Shown here piece by piece: positions 1 to 6,771 of a stretch of DNA of 37,760 nt. The notes under the pieces were generated by a model that saw nothing but the letters and a program-made list of their open reading frames with translations, was not told the DNA's origin and made no database searches. The DNA is taken from positions 1 to 37,760 of IMG/VR virus record IMGVR_UViG_3300042010_000060; one strand, written 5' to 3'. Position 1 is the first letter of the stretch. Every line of letters starts with the position of its first letter. The translations under genes were made by a program, and so were the position numbers. The DNA is from a virus.

Positions 1-7
1 CGGCAGA

Positions 8-292
8 TCAGGGCGCGTCCGGTACTTCTTCCCAGCCCTTCTTCAAATAGGCATCAGCGACAATTTTCCGGATAAAAAAGCAATATCCAATGGGCAGGCA
101 GATAACGGGTATACCCATCCAAGGTGGGCCCGCTATGACACCCAAGCCAATCGCAGTTACCCAGATCAATAGATGGAACCAGAGTTGCGCAAAAAACAGA
201 TAGATCGGGCCAAGAAAAAGGATCGCTAAAACCTGGAATGCACCGACTTCCTCTGTCTCATTACTTTCTGGATTCTTAAAATAACGTGCCAC
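8..292 (-). CDS. Small inner-membrane protein, unknown function
   Basis: A 94-residue protein with two or three hydrophobic segments, at about residues 20-40, 41-58 and 60-75, between polar ends. The N-terminus (ARYFKNP) and the GPIYLF segment resemble small Pseudomonas membrane proteins of the DUF2628 type, but I would not assign a family firmly. It lies left of the tRNA/att remnant, so it is chromosomal or part of an older element rather than this prophage. No enzyme motif is visible. The 65 bases upstream up to the gene-K fragment hold no other gene. Confidence 0.6.
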   Translation of the reverse strand: MARYFKNPESNETEEVGAFQVLAILFLGPIYLFFAQLWFHLLIWVTAIGLGVIAGPPWMGIPVICLPIGYCFFIRKIVADAYLKKGWEEVPDAP

Positions 293-357
293 GCCAATTC
301 CCTAGAGAAAATTTCTACTTCTGTTGTATCTGCACAATCCGCTCAAGCTTGAGTGCG

Positions 358-590
358 TCACACTACGTCAATCGTCGCTTGCACACCTATGGGTGTGCCT
401 GAGGATAAGGCGAGTTCGATCAAGCCAAGGCCCGCCGAACACGATGATCTGTGATGGTCTGCCGTACAGATGATGCAGCAGAAACGGCCCTGGGCCGAAA
501 GTGTCGGCGTCCTCATCAGCAACGCCGGGGCGGCACCGAGGAAAATCCCAGCGTGGTTCGAATGGACCGTCCGGCCCACCTCCACTGCCA
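358..590 (-). pseudogene. Frameshifted duplicate of the 3' end of tail gene K (NlpC/P60 part)
   Basis: Read on the minus strand, one frame gives EVGRTVHSNHAGIFLG and a second frame gives FGPGPFLLHHLYGRP followed by FGGPWLDRTRLILRH. Both match the last 75 or so residues of the intact tail protein K at 12308-13072 (EVGRTIHPNHAGIFLG, then FGPGPFLLHHLYGRP). The two frames join at a single frameshift near the GVADEDA/LMRTPT segment. The catalytic-domain Cys and the whole JAMM domain are absent. Similarity to the intact gene starts abruptly near 587. It is a dead fragment, from an earlier related prophage or from recombination between prophages. Confidence 0.85.
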
Positions 591-609
591 GCAGTCCCAG
601 GCGCCATGG

Positions 610-762
610 ATGGACAAGCCAAACGAGCGGGGCGTCAGTGAGAACTACAGCGAGAACCTCCGGGCAGCCATCGACCAAGCGATGACTGCTCCGGCCTATC
701 CGCCTGCACGCCCGGAATATCCAGAGATCGACGAAGCGCTAGAAGCCGCCGCGATCCAGTAA
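610..762 (+). CDS. Possible small ORF or C-terminal fragment, unknown
   Basis: An ATG at 610 opens 50 codons ending in TAA at 762. The product is rich in Ala, Glu and Pro (ENLRAAIDQAMTAPAYPPAR) and its composition looks protein-like. I see no Shine-Dalgarno sequence before the ATG, and the reading frame continues upstream into the K fragment. It may therefore be the tail of a gene truncated by the same rearrangement. I do not recognise a family. Low confidence. Confidence 0.25.
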   Translation: MDKPNERGVSENYSENLRAAIDQAMTAPAYPPARPEYPEIDEALEAAAIQ

Positions 763-780
763 CTCCCTCGCCTTCAAAAG

Positions 781-1059
781 TCAGACGAAGACCGAGAGGA
801 ATTTAGCATTGAAAAAAATGATGATAAGCGCCGTCAACAACCCGGGTAAGCGCATCAGACCAAACAGGATGTAGAGAAAAGGACTCAGCAGGCCGATGAT
901 GAAAAGTAACCAAGCAGGTGTTCTTAAAGGACCAGGATCAAACAGCGCCCAAGTCGTGAGCCCGAGCCAAACAGCCCAAAAGAAATACATCGTCATGCCA
1001 TCTACCCGGAAAAAAGCCCGCTTAAACGTTTGTCCGACCGTATCCGTTTCGTTGAGCAT
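781..1059 (-). CDS. Small hydrophobic membrane protein, unknown function
   Basis: A 92-residue protein with two or three predicted transmembrane segments: about 23-40 (MYFFWAVWLGLTTWALF), 47-68 (LLFIIGLLSPFLYILFGLM) and 70-88. The ATG at 1059 is chosen because the protein looks natural from there. A GTG at 1068 is an alternative, and an AAGGGAG sequence stands about 12 bases before it. The open frame extends upstream to 1407 but overlaps the integrase remnant on the other strand and reads as noise. The family is not recognised. It sits among prophage scar DNA, so it could be a leftover conversion gene. Confidence 0.55.
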   Translation of the reverse strand: MLNETDTVGQTFKRAFFRVDGMTMYFFWAVWLGLTTWALFDPGPLRTPAWLLFIIGLLSPFLYILFGLMRLPGLLTALIIIFFNAKFLSVFV

Positions 1060-1181
1060 CTGAGTCACCGCTATAACCGACTCCCTTCGAGAGTAGCCGT
1101 AGCTCCAAAAACCTCTACTCCCTCCCCCTTCAAAGTCAGCCACTGTTCCTAATACCGGCAGGATTTGGAGGAAGAAGCGCC

Positions 1182-1643
1182 AGGTCTGGCGTGAAGAACC
1201 GAGACGAACGTCTGGTCGTGATGAATGACGTTGCCAAGTCAGTGATCGAGAAGCAGCGCGGCAAGCATCCGCTCTATGTGTTCCCGTTTGGCAAGCCAGA
1301 TGGCGAGGGGAATGAAACGACCGTTCACCGCATGAATGACTCGGCCTGGAAGAAAGCGCGGATCCGAGCGGCGAAGAAGTAGCAGGAGAAATTCTTGCGG
1401 CCGGCACATGACGGCTTTGCCAGAATCCGAATTCACGACTTGAAGCACACCTTTGGGAGAAGGCTGCGTGCTGCAGGTGTGACTGAAGAGGATCGCAAAG
1501 CGCTGCTCGGCCACAAGAACGAGAGCATCACCAGCCACTACCCGGCGGCGGAACTGGATCAGCTCATTGCGGCGGCAAACAAGGTATCAGCAACCGATTC
1601 GCGTGGACCGGTGCTGACAATCTTGAAGAGGAAGCATGCGTGA
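1182..1643 (+). pseudogene. Tyrosine integrase, C-terminal fragment with in-frame amber stop
   Basis: Codons 1191-1379 encode a KNRDERLVVMN...SVIEKQRGKHPLYVF segment typical of Pseudomonas phage integrases. A TAG at 1380-1382 interrupts the frame. The same frame then resumes with the catalytic region: HDLKHTFGRRLR (the HxxR box, with K for the more common R after the Leu), ALLGHK, and SITSHYPAAEL carrying the nucleophilic Tyr. The first catalytic Arg and the whole core-binding domain are missing. Homology begins near 1182 without a start. The gene is dead and belongs to an element other than the intact prophage, because it lies on the chromosomal side of the tRNA remnant. Confidence 0.85.
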
Positions 1644-1677
1644 AAAATCGAGAAGTCCCACAAAACTCCCGCCCATG

Positions 1678-1705
1678 AAAAAGCCCAACTGGTTAAAGTT
1701 GGGCT
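1678..1705 (-). terminator. Rho-independent terminator downstream of the tRNA-Pro remnant
   Basis: AGCCCAACT (1682-1690) pairs perfectly with AGTTGGGCT (1697-1705) around a 6-base loop. On the minus strand the stem is followed by a T-run. Its place 17 bases after the tRNA CCA end fits the native terminator of the host tRNA gene. Confidence 0.85.
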
Positions 1706-1721
1706 AAGTCATTGAAAAATA

Positions 1722-1792
1722 TGGTCGGGACGGAGTGATTCGAACACTCGACCCCTAGCACCCCATGCAAGCGGACTGAACTACAGCCCGCC
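1722..1792 (-). pseudogene. Degenerate tRNA-Pro(GGG): 3' half kept, 5' half replaced (probable att site)
   Basis: On the minus strand the 3' half matches tRNA-Pro(GGG): anticodon-loop ATGGGGT, T-arm GTCGAGTGTTCGAATCACTC, acceptor GTCCCGA and encoded CCA (1722-1724). The 5' half keeps CGGGC, but the D-arm is shortened and altered, so the full cloverleaf does not form. The 3' anticodon stem reads GCTAG against CTTGC, another defect. A tRNA 3' half with foreign DNA on its 5' side is what is expected at the distal att site of an element integrated in a tRNA. The intact tRNA should lie at the other end, right of this window. The att core is about 1722-1771. Confidence 0.75.
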
Positions 1793-1967
1793 AAACCAGA
1801 GGCTTCGCGCCGGGCGCTCGCTGCAACGATGCCCAACGGTGCGCAACCGCGTTTTACAAAGTCACTCGGAAAGTCACTAAGCCTTTTTTGGCACTCCCTC
1901 CGGCGTCCTGCCGACCGAACGAAAATCTCCCAACTGCTACCCTGTCCTCATCACTGGAGGACATCAA

Positions 1968-2177
1968 TTGGCCAACTCAGACCTGCTCTCTTCCCTTCTG
2001 TACAAAATCAACGAAAACCAGCTGGCGCTCGAAGCGGCCATCCTGGAACTGTCCAACTGGGTCGAGCAGCATGGCTCGCCCGAAGTCGCCGACAACGTGC
2101 GCGGCGCCCTGGACACCATTGACCAGAACGAGGAGTTCATCAAGCTGACGCTCGCTGTGCTGATGGCGCCAGAGTGA
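1968..2177 (+). CDS. Small conserved prophage protein, unknown function
   Basis: A 69-residue acidic, mostly helical protein (LLYKINENQLALEAAILELS). The start is TTG at 1968, supported by a GGAGGA sequence about seven bases upstream. It is the first gene inside the att site. I recall similar short proteins at the ends of Pseudomonas prophages without a known role. No motif, membrane segment or Cys cluster is visible. It is followed by 89 bases holding a LexA box and then the SOS operon. Confidence 0.6.
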   Translation: MANSDLLSSLLYKINENQLALEAAILELSNWVEQHGSPEVADNVRGALDTIDQNEEFIKLTLAVLMAPE

Positions 2178-2225
2178 AATAGCGCTGCTCGTCGGCTCAA
2201 CCTCGCCTGAGCCGATCGCCTCGAT

Positions 2226-2245
2226 TACTGTATATCCAAACAGTA
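2226..2245 (+). promoter_or_regulatory. LexA (SOS) box upstream of the 2267-3494 operon
   Basis: TACTGTATATCCAAACAGTA matches the gammaproteobacterial LexA consensus CTG-N10-CAG with the flanking TA. It ends 21 bases before the ATG at 2267, the usual position for repression. Confidence 0.88.
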
Positions 2246-2266
2246 TCCAGCAAGCGAACCCCAATC

Positions 2267-3058
2267 ATGAACTTTGAACAGGCCAAGGCGCTGAGGATCC
2301 AGCGATGGCGGGACACCCTTGATGACCACGACTTCAGAATGCGCAACCCAGAGGCGCACCGATCCTGCCTGCTTGAAACAAGTTCACGGTTAGCCGAGGA
2401 ACGGCTGATTGATCGAATGGAACAGTTCGAGATGGATGAAATGGCGAACGCTGCGTACTGGCTCGCTGTCGAGGATCTGCACGCGCAGCACGTTATCTTC
2501 AGGCCTTCATATGGATATGACGTGGTCCCGACGGGGGGCGGCCCGAGGCTTGGGACAATCTTTCATTCGATATTGACGCTCGATGCCAGCCGAGACGACC
2601 CGCGTCGGCCCTACGACGGTCAAGTGTACCGGGACGAGGAAGGGCTCGCGTTGCGATACAGCTACGCCAGCACCACGGGCCGTATCGAAGGGCTGACCCT
2701 CACGCTGGATGACGGCCGGCAATTTGACCTGATCGAAACTGAGCGGATGGTTTCGGGAGTGGTATATCAGCCTATAGAAGATCCGGACGTGTACCGCTGG
2801 ATGCTGGACGTCCTGCAGGTGGCCAAGGAGAACAAGCAGCTCGATATCATGCAGAAAATACGTCCCTTCTTCGAGCTGGCAAGGTTTGCCGCATGCTCGT
2901 CATGTAACGACCGGTTCGGCCGGCGGGAGGACTGCGAGCCTTGCGGCGGCTTAGGCTTCGTCGAGAAACCCGTCCATCTGGGAAAACTTCCAATGCAAAG
3001 CCAAGGTCAACCGGGCATGGCCAGCGAACCAGGTGAAGATCATGTGCGGCGGAGTTGA
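2267..3058 (+). CDS. SOS-controlled prophage protein with C-terminal zinc ribbon
   Basis: A 263-residue soluble protein. The N-terminal 70 residues are charged and helical, with several Glu/Arg pairs (AEERLIDRMEQFEMDEMANA). The middle looks like a beta-rich domain. Near residues 210-233 there is a CSSC...CEPCGG pair (CxxC, 12 residues, CxxCGGxG) similar to DnaJ-type zinc ribbons. The family is not recognised. A LexA box stands just upstream, and the last 17 bases overlap the SRAP gene start, so the two are translationally coupled. Joint SOS induction with an abasic-site crosslinking protein suggests a DNA-damage or nucleic-acid role, by inference only. Confidence 0.75.
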   Translation: MNFEQAKALRIQRWRDTLDDHDFRMRNPEAHRSCLLETSSRLAEERLIDRMEQFEMDEMANAAYWLAVEDLHAQHVIFRPSYGYDVVPTGGGPRLGTIFHSILTLDASRDDPRRPYDGQVYRDEEGLALRYSYASTTGRIEGLTLTLDDGRQFDLIETERMVSGVVYQPIEDPDVYRWMLDVLQVAKENKQLDIMQKIRPFFELARFAACSSCNDRFGRREDCEPCGGLGFVEKPVHLGKLPMQSQGQPGMASEPGEDHVRRS

Positions 3059-3494
3059 AGCAGCGGACAAGAATCGGGCGTATGAACGGGTCAAGGTGTA
3101 TTTCCCGAACCCCAGGGCCGCGTTTCCCGTGGTGCTTGAAAACGGAACAGATCTTGGGTGGGTGCGATGGGGCCGGCGCCGTGAGGAGAAAGGCACAGGT
3201 CCATCAGGGGGATGGGCAAAACTGGAGACAGTCGAGCGCGGCGGATGGGAGAAGTATCACCCACAACGGGCCCTGGGCCTGGTGCAGCGATACATGGAGA
3301 AGGATGGCGAGCGTGTATCCCACTGGTTCGATATGAACGAAGGCTACGGGCTGGAGTGCCTGGTGCTGGGCGAGGAGGAAAACCGGCGCGTGTATGTGGT
3401 CACCACCTCCCCTCCCACTGAGTTCGTCTGGATACATGACCGGTGGCCGATGATAGGACGGCTCCCCGGCCCTATCACTGACCCAACGCCTTGA
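3042..3494 (+). CDS. Compact SRAP-domain protein (YedK/HMCES-like), abasic-site crosslinking
   Basis: The start is the ATG at 3042 (AGGTGA upstream), giving Met-Cys-Gly at the N-terminus. SRAP proteins need Cys2 exposed after Met removal, so this is preferred over the GTG at 3033. Family residues of YedK can be aligned: Cys2, Asn23 (YFPNP, for Asn37), Glu86 (RYMEKDG, for the active Glu of WFEW) and His132 (IHDRWP, for His160). Position 4 is Gly instead of Arg, and WAKLETV has Lys where YedK has Arg (ARVET). At 150 residues it is shorter than YedK (about 220) and ends just after the HDRxP box. SRAP proteins form a thiazolidine link to abasic sites in single-stranded DNA. It is second in the LexA-box operon and overlaps the convergent Rz gene by 20 bases. 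Confidence 0.8.
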   Translation: MCGGVEAADKNRAYERVKVYFPNPRAAFPVVLENGTDLGWVRWGRRREEKGTGPSGGWAKLETVERGGWEKYHPQRALGLVQRYMEKDGERVSHWFDMNEGYGLECLVLGEEENRRVYVVTTSPPTEFVWIHDRWPMIGRLPGPITDPTP

Positions 3495-3984
3495 CATACG
3501 CCTGGCACGTCTTCAACGCTATCAGCCCCCGGTCGCCGGCGTCGGTGATGGCGATAATTCTTTGAGCATGCGCTGGGTCAAGTTGGGCTCTTGTTCTTCC
3601 ATGAACCACGCCGCCGGCGCCGGTGGTGGAAGGCACTGTGCTGCAACTGGCTGAATCCTCGAGGAGGACTGACAGCCGGACATCAGCAGTAGCAAGGCGA
3701 TCGCGCAGGCGATCCTGGTTACGTTGGGCATCGGTGAGTTCTCGGTGGTGGGTTTGGTCACTGGTGGTCAGTTGCTGTTCCAAGGCCAGCCGCTTGCCCT
3801 GCTCTGCCTGAACCTGGTCCGCGGCAGCGCTGCCGATCTTGGCGAGGTCGGATAGATGGGCGTTGGCCTGCTCTGCCAGTCGACCGCTGTACCGCCAGTC
3901 CTGCACCTTCCATGTCGCGCTGATCGCCAGGATCAGCGCCACGGCCACGCCAGCGATCAGAAGCTTCAGGCTCCCCGGACTCAT
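3475..3984 (-). CDS. Rz: Rz-like inner-membrane spanin
   Basis: A 169-residue protein with one N-terminal membrane segment (about 7-24, LKLLIAGVAVALILAISA) and then a long periplasmic coiled-coil (about 35-105) rich in Gln, Ala and Arg. This is the lambda Rz plan: an i-spanin that joins Rz1 to fuse inner and outer membranes after endolysin action. It overlaps the endolysin stop by four bases. A lipoprotein reading frame is nested inside it. The C-terminal 30 residues, beyond the coiled-coil, are longer than in lambda Rz. Confidence 0.85.
   Translation of the reverse strand: MSPGSLKLLIAGVAVALILAISATWKVQDWRYSGRLAEQANAHLSDLAKIGSAAADQVQAEQGKRLALEQQLTTSDQTHHRELTDAQRNQDRLRDRLATADVRLSVLLEDSASCSTVPSTTGAGGVVHGRTRAQLDPAHAQRIIAITDAGDRGLIALKTCQAYVKALGQ
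3522..3731 (-). CDS. Rz1: Rz1-like outer-membrane spanin lipoprotein nested in Rz
   Basis: This gene lies wholly inside Rz in another frame, as in lambda. From the ATG at 3731 the 69-residue product begins with Arg6 and a hydrophobic stretch ending in the lipobox LMSGC (Cys20). The mature part is proline-rich (CLPPPAPAA, then SPSPTP), typical of Rz1. An upstream start (ATG at 3761) would lengthen the n-region by ten residues. It is the o-spanin partner of Rz. Nested coding plus the lipobox make the call firm. Confidence 0.85.
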   Translation of the reverse strand: MPNVTRIACAIALLLLMSGCQSSSRIQPVAAQCLPPPAPAAWFMEEQEPNLTQRMLKELSPSPTPATGG

Positions 3985-4406
3985 GGCACGTCCTTGAAGA
4001 AAATGTGGTTGCCCAGGCGGAAGGTCTGGGTCGCCTCCTTAGCCCAGGCTGGCGGCTTCGGCATCGTCGTCGCGTAGTAGTGGGTCGCGCCCTTGGTAAT
4101 GTCAGGCTCGGCGCCGGAGATCACCAGATCGGCTGCCCGTTGCGCCTGGGCGAACTGCTTCGGCGGAATCTCCTTCGCGCCGCTCAGGTACGGATAGTTC
4201 GGGTCGTTCTGGTTCCAGCAGCTGAACTGATACGGCTTCAGGCACACGCCGGCGTAACCCTCCCCCCACCAGGACTTATCCTTTCCATCGTTCACGCGGT
4301 TGCGGATCACGCAGGCCACGGCCACCTGGCCGGCGAAGCCTTCGCCCCTGGCCTCTCCGTACAGCGTGCGCGCGAGGATGTCGCGATCCTTCTCGGTTAC
4401 GGTCAT
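3981..4406 (-). CDS. Endolysin, SleB-type cell-wall hydrolase
   Basis: A 141-residue protein of the Hydrolase_2/SleB family. The LARTLYGEARGEG motif (residues 11-23) carries the expected catalytic Glu18, followed by VACVIRNRV and later THYYAT, all family hallmarks. These enzymes cleave the glycan strand of peptidoglycan. There is no signal peptide, so release relies on the holins at 28433-29088. A GGAG sits seven bases before the ATG. It is followed by Rz with a four-base overlap, making an endolysin-Rz-Rz1 cassette at the end of the late operon. The holins are far upstream, unlike lambda where all lysis genes are adjacent. Confidence 0.87.
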   Translation of the reverse strand: MTVTEKDRDILARTLYGEARGEGFAGQVAVACVIRNRVNDGKDKSWWGEGYAGVCLKPYQFSCWNQNDPNYPYLSGAKEIPPKQFAQAQRAADLVISGAEPDITKGATHYYATTMPKPPAWAKEATQTFRLGNHIFFKDVP

Positions 4407-4421
4407 AACTTTTCTCCAGGC

Positions 4422-4448
4422 AAAAAAAATCCCGCTCGATGGCGGGTT
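4422..4448 (-). terminator. Rho-independent terminator between tail-fibre chaperone and endolysin
   Basis: On the minus strand CCCGC-CATCGA-GCGGG is followed by A and eight T. It is 15 bases upstream of the endolysin ATG and is followed by GCCTGGAGAAAA, which supplies the endolysin ribosome-binding site. Confidence 0.8.
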
Positions 4449-4465
4449 GCGGTAGCAGATTCGAG

Positions 4466-4831
4466 TCAGATGGTCGCAGCGGAACCCAGCATAGGCGCGG
4501 CGATGATTTCAGGGATTGGCGGCTCAACCGGCCACACAGGCGCCTGGTACCAGGTCGGCTGAACCGTGACCTTGCCCAAGGCGTACTTGTAGGTTTTCCA
4601 GGCCTTGAGGTTGAGCAGCAATGCGGCCTGCTCCGCCTCTTCTTCTGGCGTGGCCTCGCCGATCTCGATGCCGAAACCGATCGTCTCGATCCGGTCCTGG
4701 ATGCGCGCTATCTGCGCGTTCGCCTTGTTGTTCCTGGCTGACAGGTCCAGTTTCGCAGCGGCCAGCTGTGCGGCAGCAGCGGCTGCGTCCTTCATGGCCT
4801 TGGTGATGAGTTGCGACCAGTCAATATTCAT
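4466..4831 (-). CDS. Putative tail-fibre assembly chaperone
   Basis: The start is ATG at 4831, overlapping the previous stop as TGATG. The 121-residue product has an N-terminal amphipathic, Ala-rich helix, a long helical middle with Glu-rich TPEEEAEQAALL, and a C-terminal KAWKTYKYALGKV region. Helical proteins ending in a WKxYRxxL motif right after the fibre gene are usually fibre-assembly (Tfa-like) chaperones. Similarity is to that general pattern, not to a specific member. A terminator follows. Confidence 0.6.
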   Translation of the reverse strand: MNIDWSQLITKAMKDAAAAAAQLAAAKLDLSARNNKANAQIARIQDRIETIGFGIEIGEATPEEEAEQAALLLNLKAWKTYKYALGKVTVQPTWYQAPVWPVEPPIPEIIAAPMLGSAATI

Positions 4832-5154
4832 CAAGCCACCTCCGTGTTTGCTGGCTCTGGCAACGGGCCTGGGAAAATCACCGGCCCATCCGGGACGTTT
4901 TCCAGCGGCACAGGGAAAGCTTGCGCTGGGCTGTAGTTCCATGGGTTGGGTAGCAGAAGGGTTAGTACGAGCTCCCCGTTTACCCTGTCGACATCGCCAA
5001 CGAACCACTCGGACTGTATCGCCGCCCCCGGCAACGTATCGCCGTCGCCCATTCTGGAGAAATCGAATGGCTCGCCATTGAGCGTCAGCACATCACCAGC
5101 CTTGACGACTTCGAGCGCGTCATCACGCCGCTGCGGTGAAAGATTTATCCGCAT
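4831..5154 (-). CDS. Small tail-fibre-associated protein
   Basis: The ATG at 5154 overlaps the stop of the fibre gene. The 107-residue protein is predicted all-beta, with a segment (AGDVLTLNGEPFDFSRMGDGDTLP) that I have seen in hypothetical proteins after Pseudomonas phage tail fibres. The C-terminus is Pro-rich. It is co-translated with the fibre and the following chaperone. Function is unknown; a fibre adaptor or chaperone is the contextual guess. Confidence 0.6.
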   Translation of the reverse strand: MRINLSPQRRDDALEVVKAGDVLTLNGEPFDFSRMGDGDTLPGAAIQSEWFVGDVDRVNGELVLTLLLPNPWNYSPAQAFPVPLENVPDGPVIFPGPLPEPANTEVA

Positions 5155-5753
5155 CAGAACCACCTCCCCACGTAGATAAATTGAATGGCGATAAGCTGGG
5201 TGACGGTGACCGTCGTCGACAAATTGCTCACCTGAAACTTCCAGCCGAGGCCCCCAAAAAAATCAATCCATGAGCTGCCCACCAGGTTCGTACCGGCATC
5301 AGTGGCGTACCCTGTGTAGGACTTCACTCCAGTGCCGACAGCTGGTACAGGCAGAGCAAAAGCGCCGCTCTGCGCTGTGGTTCCTGGCGGGATGGTGAAT
5401 GCAATCGGAGAGCTGAAGTACCTGGAGCAGATCAACAGGCCGTTAGCGAATTTCCAGGCCTCACCATTCCCATTGGTGACGTATTCCTGCAGGGCGCCAG
5501 TGGGAAGACCGCCTGACTGACTGACTGTCCCCACCATTGCTGCGGCGGCAAGCTTTGTCGCGGTGCCGGTTGCATTACCGGTTCCTCCCTTCGCGATGGG
5601 GAGCGCTGGGGGAAGTGCCGCCGGGGAGCCTGACGCACCGAGAGCGGTATAAAGTTCATCAAAGTTGCTTTGTGCCTTTGTGAAGGCACTACGAGGCGTA
5701 TCACCGCCCACGCCTGTGGGAGCAGTGCCAAGGTTAATTGTCTGCTTTGACAT
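5154..5753 (-). CDS. Short tail fibre / tail-tip protein
   Basis: A 199-residue protein. The N-terminus (NLGTAPTGVGGDTPRSAFTKAQSNFDELY) is the common fibre-attachment motif of Pseudomonas phage tail fibres. LPIAKGGTGNATG at about residues 50-62 is the classic GGTG linker repeat found in collar and fibre proteins. The C-terminal half is Gly/Thr/Ser-rich and beta-stranded, ending IQFIYVGRWF, as in receptor-binding tips. It is short for a fibre, lacking a long shaft, so host specificity may be shared with J and the two preceding proteins. The 17-base gap upstream holds no separate promoter that I can see. Confidence 0.8.
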   Translation of the reverse strand: MSKQTINLGTAPTGVGGDTPRSAFTKAQSNFDELYTALGASGSPAALPPALPIAKGGTGNATGTATKLAAAAMVGTVSQSGGLPTGALQEYVTNGNGEAWKFANGLLICSRYFSSPIAFTIPPGTTAQSGAFALPVPAVGTGVKSYTGYATDAGTNLVGSSWIDFFGGLGWKFQVSNLSTTVTVTQLIAIQFIYVGRWF

Positions 5754-5770
5754 ATGAAAGACCTATTAAA

Positions 5771-6448
5771 TTAAACGACAAGTTTCGCGAATATTGCTGG
5801 CATGAAAAAAGCGAACGGATTGGCGGTACCGGTAGCTACGGCATATAGCGTTCCGTTTTGGAAATCCCACAGCGTATAAACCAATCGGCCTTGTGGCGCC
5901 CCTGAAACCATGAGCATGCTGAAAGTATTTATCAGCAGGTATTCGTTCTCAGGAAAGGCGAACGGAACCGTGTAATAATTTCTTGTAGCGCCAGTACCGC
6001 CGTTCTCGAATCGCTGATATGTCCAATTTTGAAATGCCCTTACAAAAAGAGCACTAGGTGTTCCGGAGTCGAACAGCAGTTTCGTTGACCCATTCCATAG
6101 CCTCAATCCGAAGGACGCGACTGGCTGTGAACCAAACGCAGCCGCAAAATAGCGTCCATTCGGCTGTGCCGTAGAGTCGTTGTAGGCTCTTACATAAAAT
6201 CCGGTCCAGTTTCCGGGGCTTCCAATTACTTGCATTTGCCCAAGGCCAGCAATGGCACCAGTATCTGGTCGGCAAAATATAAGTGGAGGCTCCGCACTGG
6301 TGATAGCGATCGGAAAAAATGTGGTCGAACCTAGATTAAACTCCTCAGTTGGAGCATAGCGACCACTACAAATAACATTAAGCCGTCCAAACTCAGAATC
6401 AATGACGACTTCGTTATTATTGTTCGTAAAAGTCAGTCCATATGTCAT
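5771..6448 (-). CDS. Tail-tip structural protein
   Basis: A 225-residue beta-rich protein starting MTYGLTFTNNNNEVVIDSEF, an N-terminus I associate with tail-tip proteins encoded after J in Pseudomonas lambda-like phages. Its codons are visibly more AT-rich than those of the neighbouring J gene, for example runs like ATTATTATTG near 6415. It starts inside the stop of the preceding gene (four-base overlap). It is probably a receptor-contact or J-associated protein. There is no enzymatic motif. Confidence 0.6.
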   Translation of the reverse strand: MTYGLTFTNNNNEVVIDSEFGRLNVICSGRYAPTEEFNLGSTTFFPIAITSAEPPLIFCRPDTGAIAGLGQMQVIGSPGNWTGFYVRAYNDSTAQPNGRYFAAAFGSQPVASFGLRLWNGSTKLLFDSGTPSALFVRAFQNWTYQRFENGGTGATRNYYTVPFAFPENEYLLINTFSMLMVSGAPQGRLVYTLWDFQNGTLYAVATGTANPFAFFMPAIFAKLVV

Positions 6449-6771
6449 GTGGCGAACCTTATAACTAGGAGTCGCATGGTGCCCGAGGTGGAAAGGCTTG
6501 CTGCATGGGTGCGTATATAGTTGTAAACTCGCGCCTCTCCAGAGACCATTTCCGTTTCAAACTGCTTGTTCACCGACTGGTTGTAAGGACCGTTCGGTAT
6601 AACCACGGCAATAGAGTTGGATGCCGTACATCCCGGGACAGAAAAGCTTTGCATACCTTTCGTTTCATCAGGAAAGGTGACCAGAGCCGAAAGTACCACC
6701 CGCATAGTGAACGAGGTTTCGTCGAGCCGCAGGACCCCGTCGGGGCCCCACACCCTTATTCCATGACTCAT
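6445..6771 (-). CDS. Tail-tip protein after J
   Basis: A 108-residue protein (SHGIRVWGPDGVLRLDE, then MRLLVIRF at the end). It shares with the next protein the opening 'GxxVxxxDGxxxxD' pattern, and both occur as a pair downstream of J in Pseudomonas phages. It overlaps the J stop by four bases. It is predicted all-beta. It is probably structural and decorates the tail tip. No biochemical function is known to me. Confidence 0.6.
   Translation of the reverse strand: MSHGIRVWGPDGVLRLDETSFTMRVVLSALVTFPDETKGMQSFSVPGCTASNSIAVVIPNGPYNQSVNKQFETEMVSGEARVYNYIRTHAASLSTSGTMRLLVIRFAT

Larger units (their letters stand above)
1644..1967. other. Junction region without genes: terminator, tRNA remnant, att
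   Basis: No protein gene is supported here. From left to right it holds the terminator hairpin of the tRNA, the tRNA-Pro remnant, and about 170 bases containing two copies of AAAGTCACT (near 1857 and 1872) before the ribosome-binding site of the gene at 1968. Confidence 0.6.

Noticed and set aside
1857-1880. Direct AAAGTCACT repeats near the att site
   Set aside because: Only two short copies; they could be integrase arm sites, but there are too few to support this.
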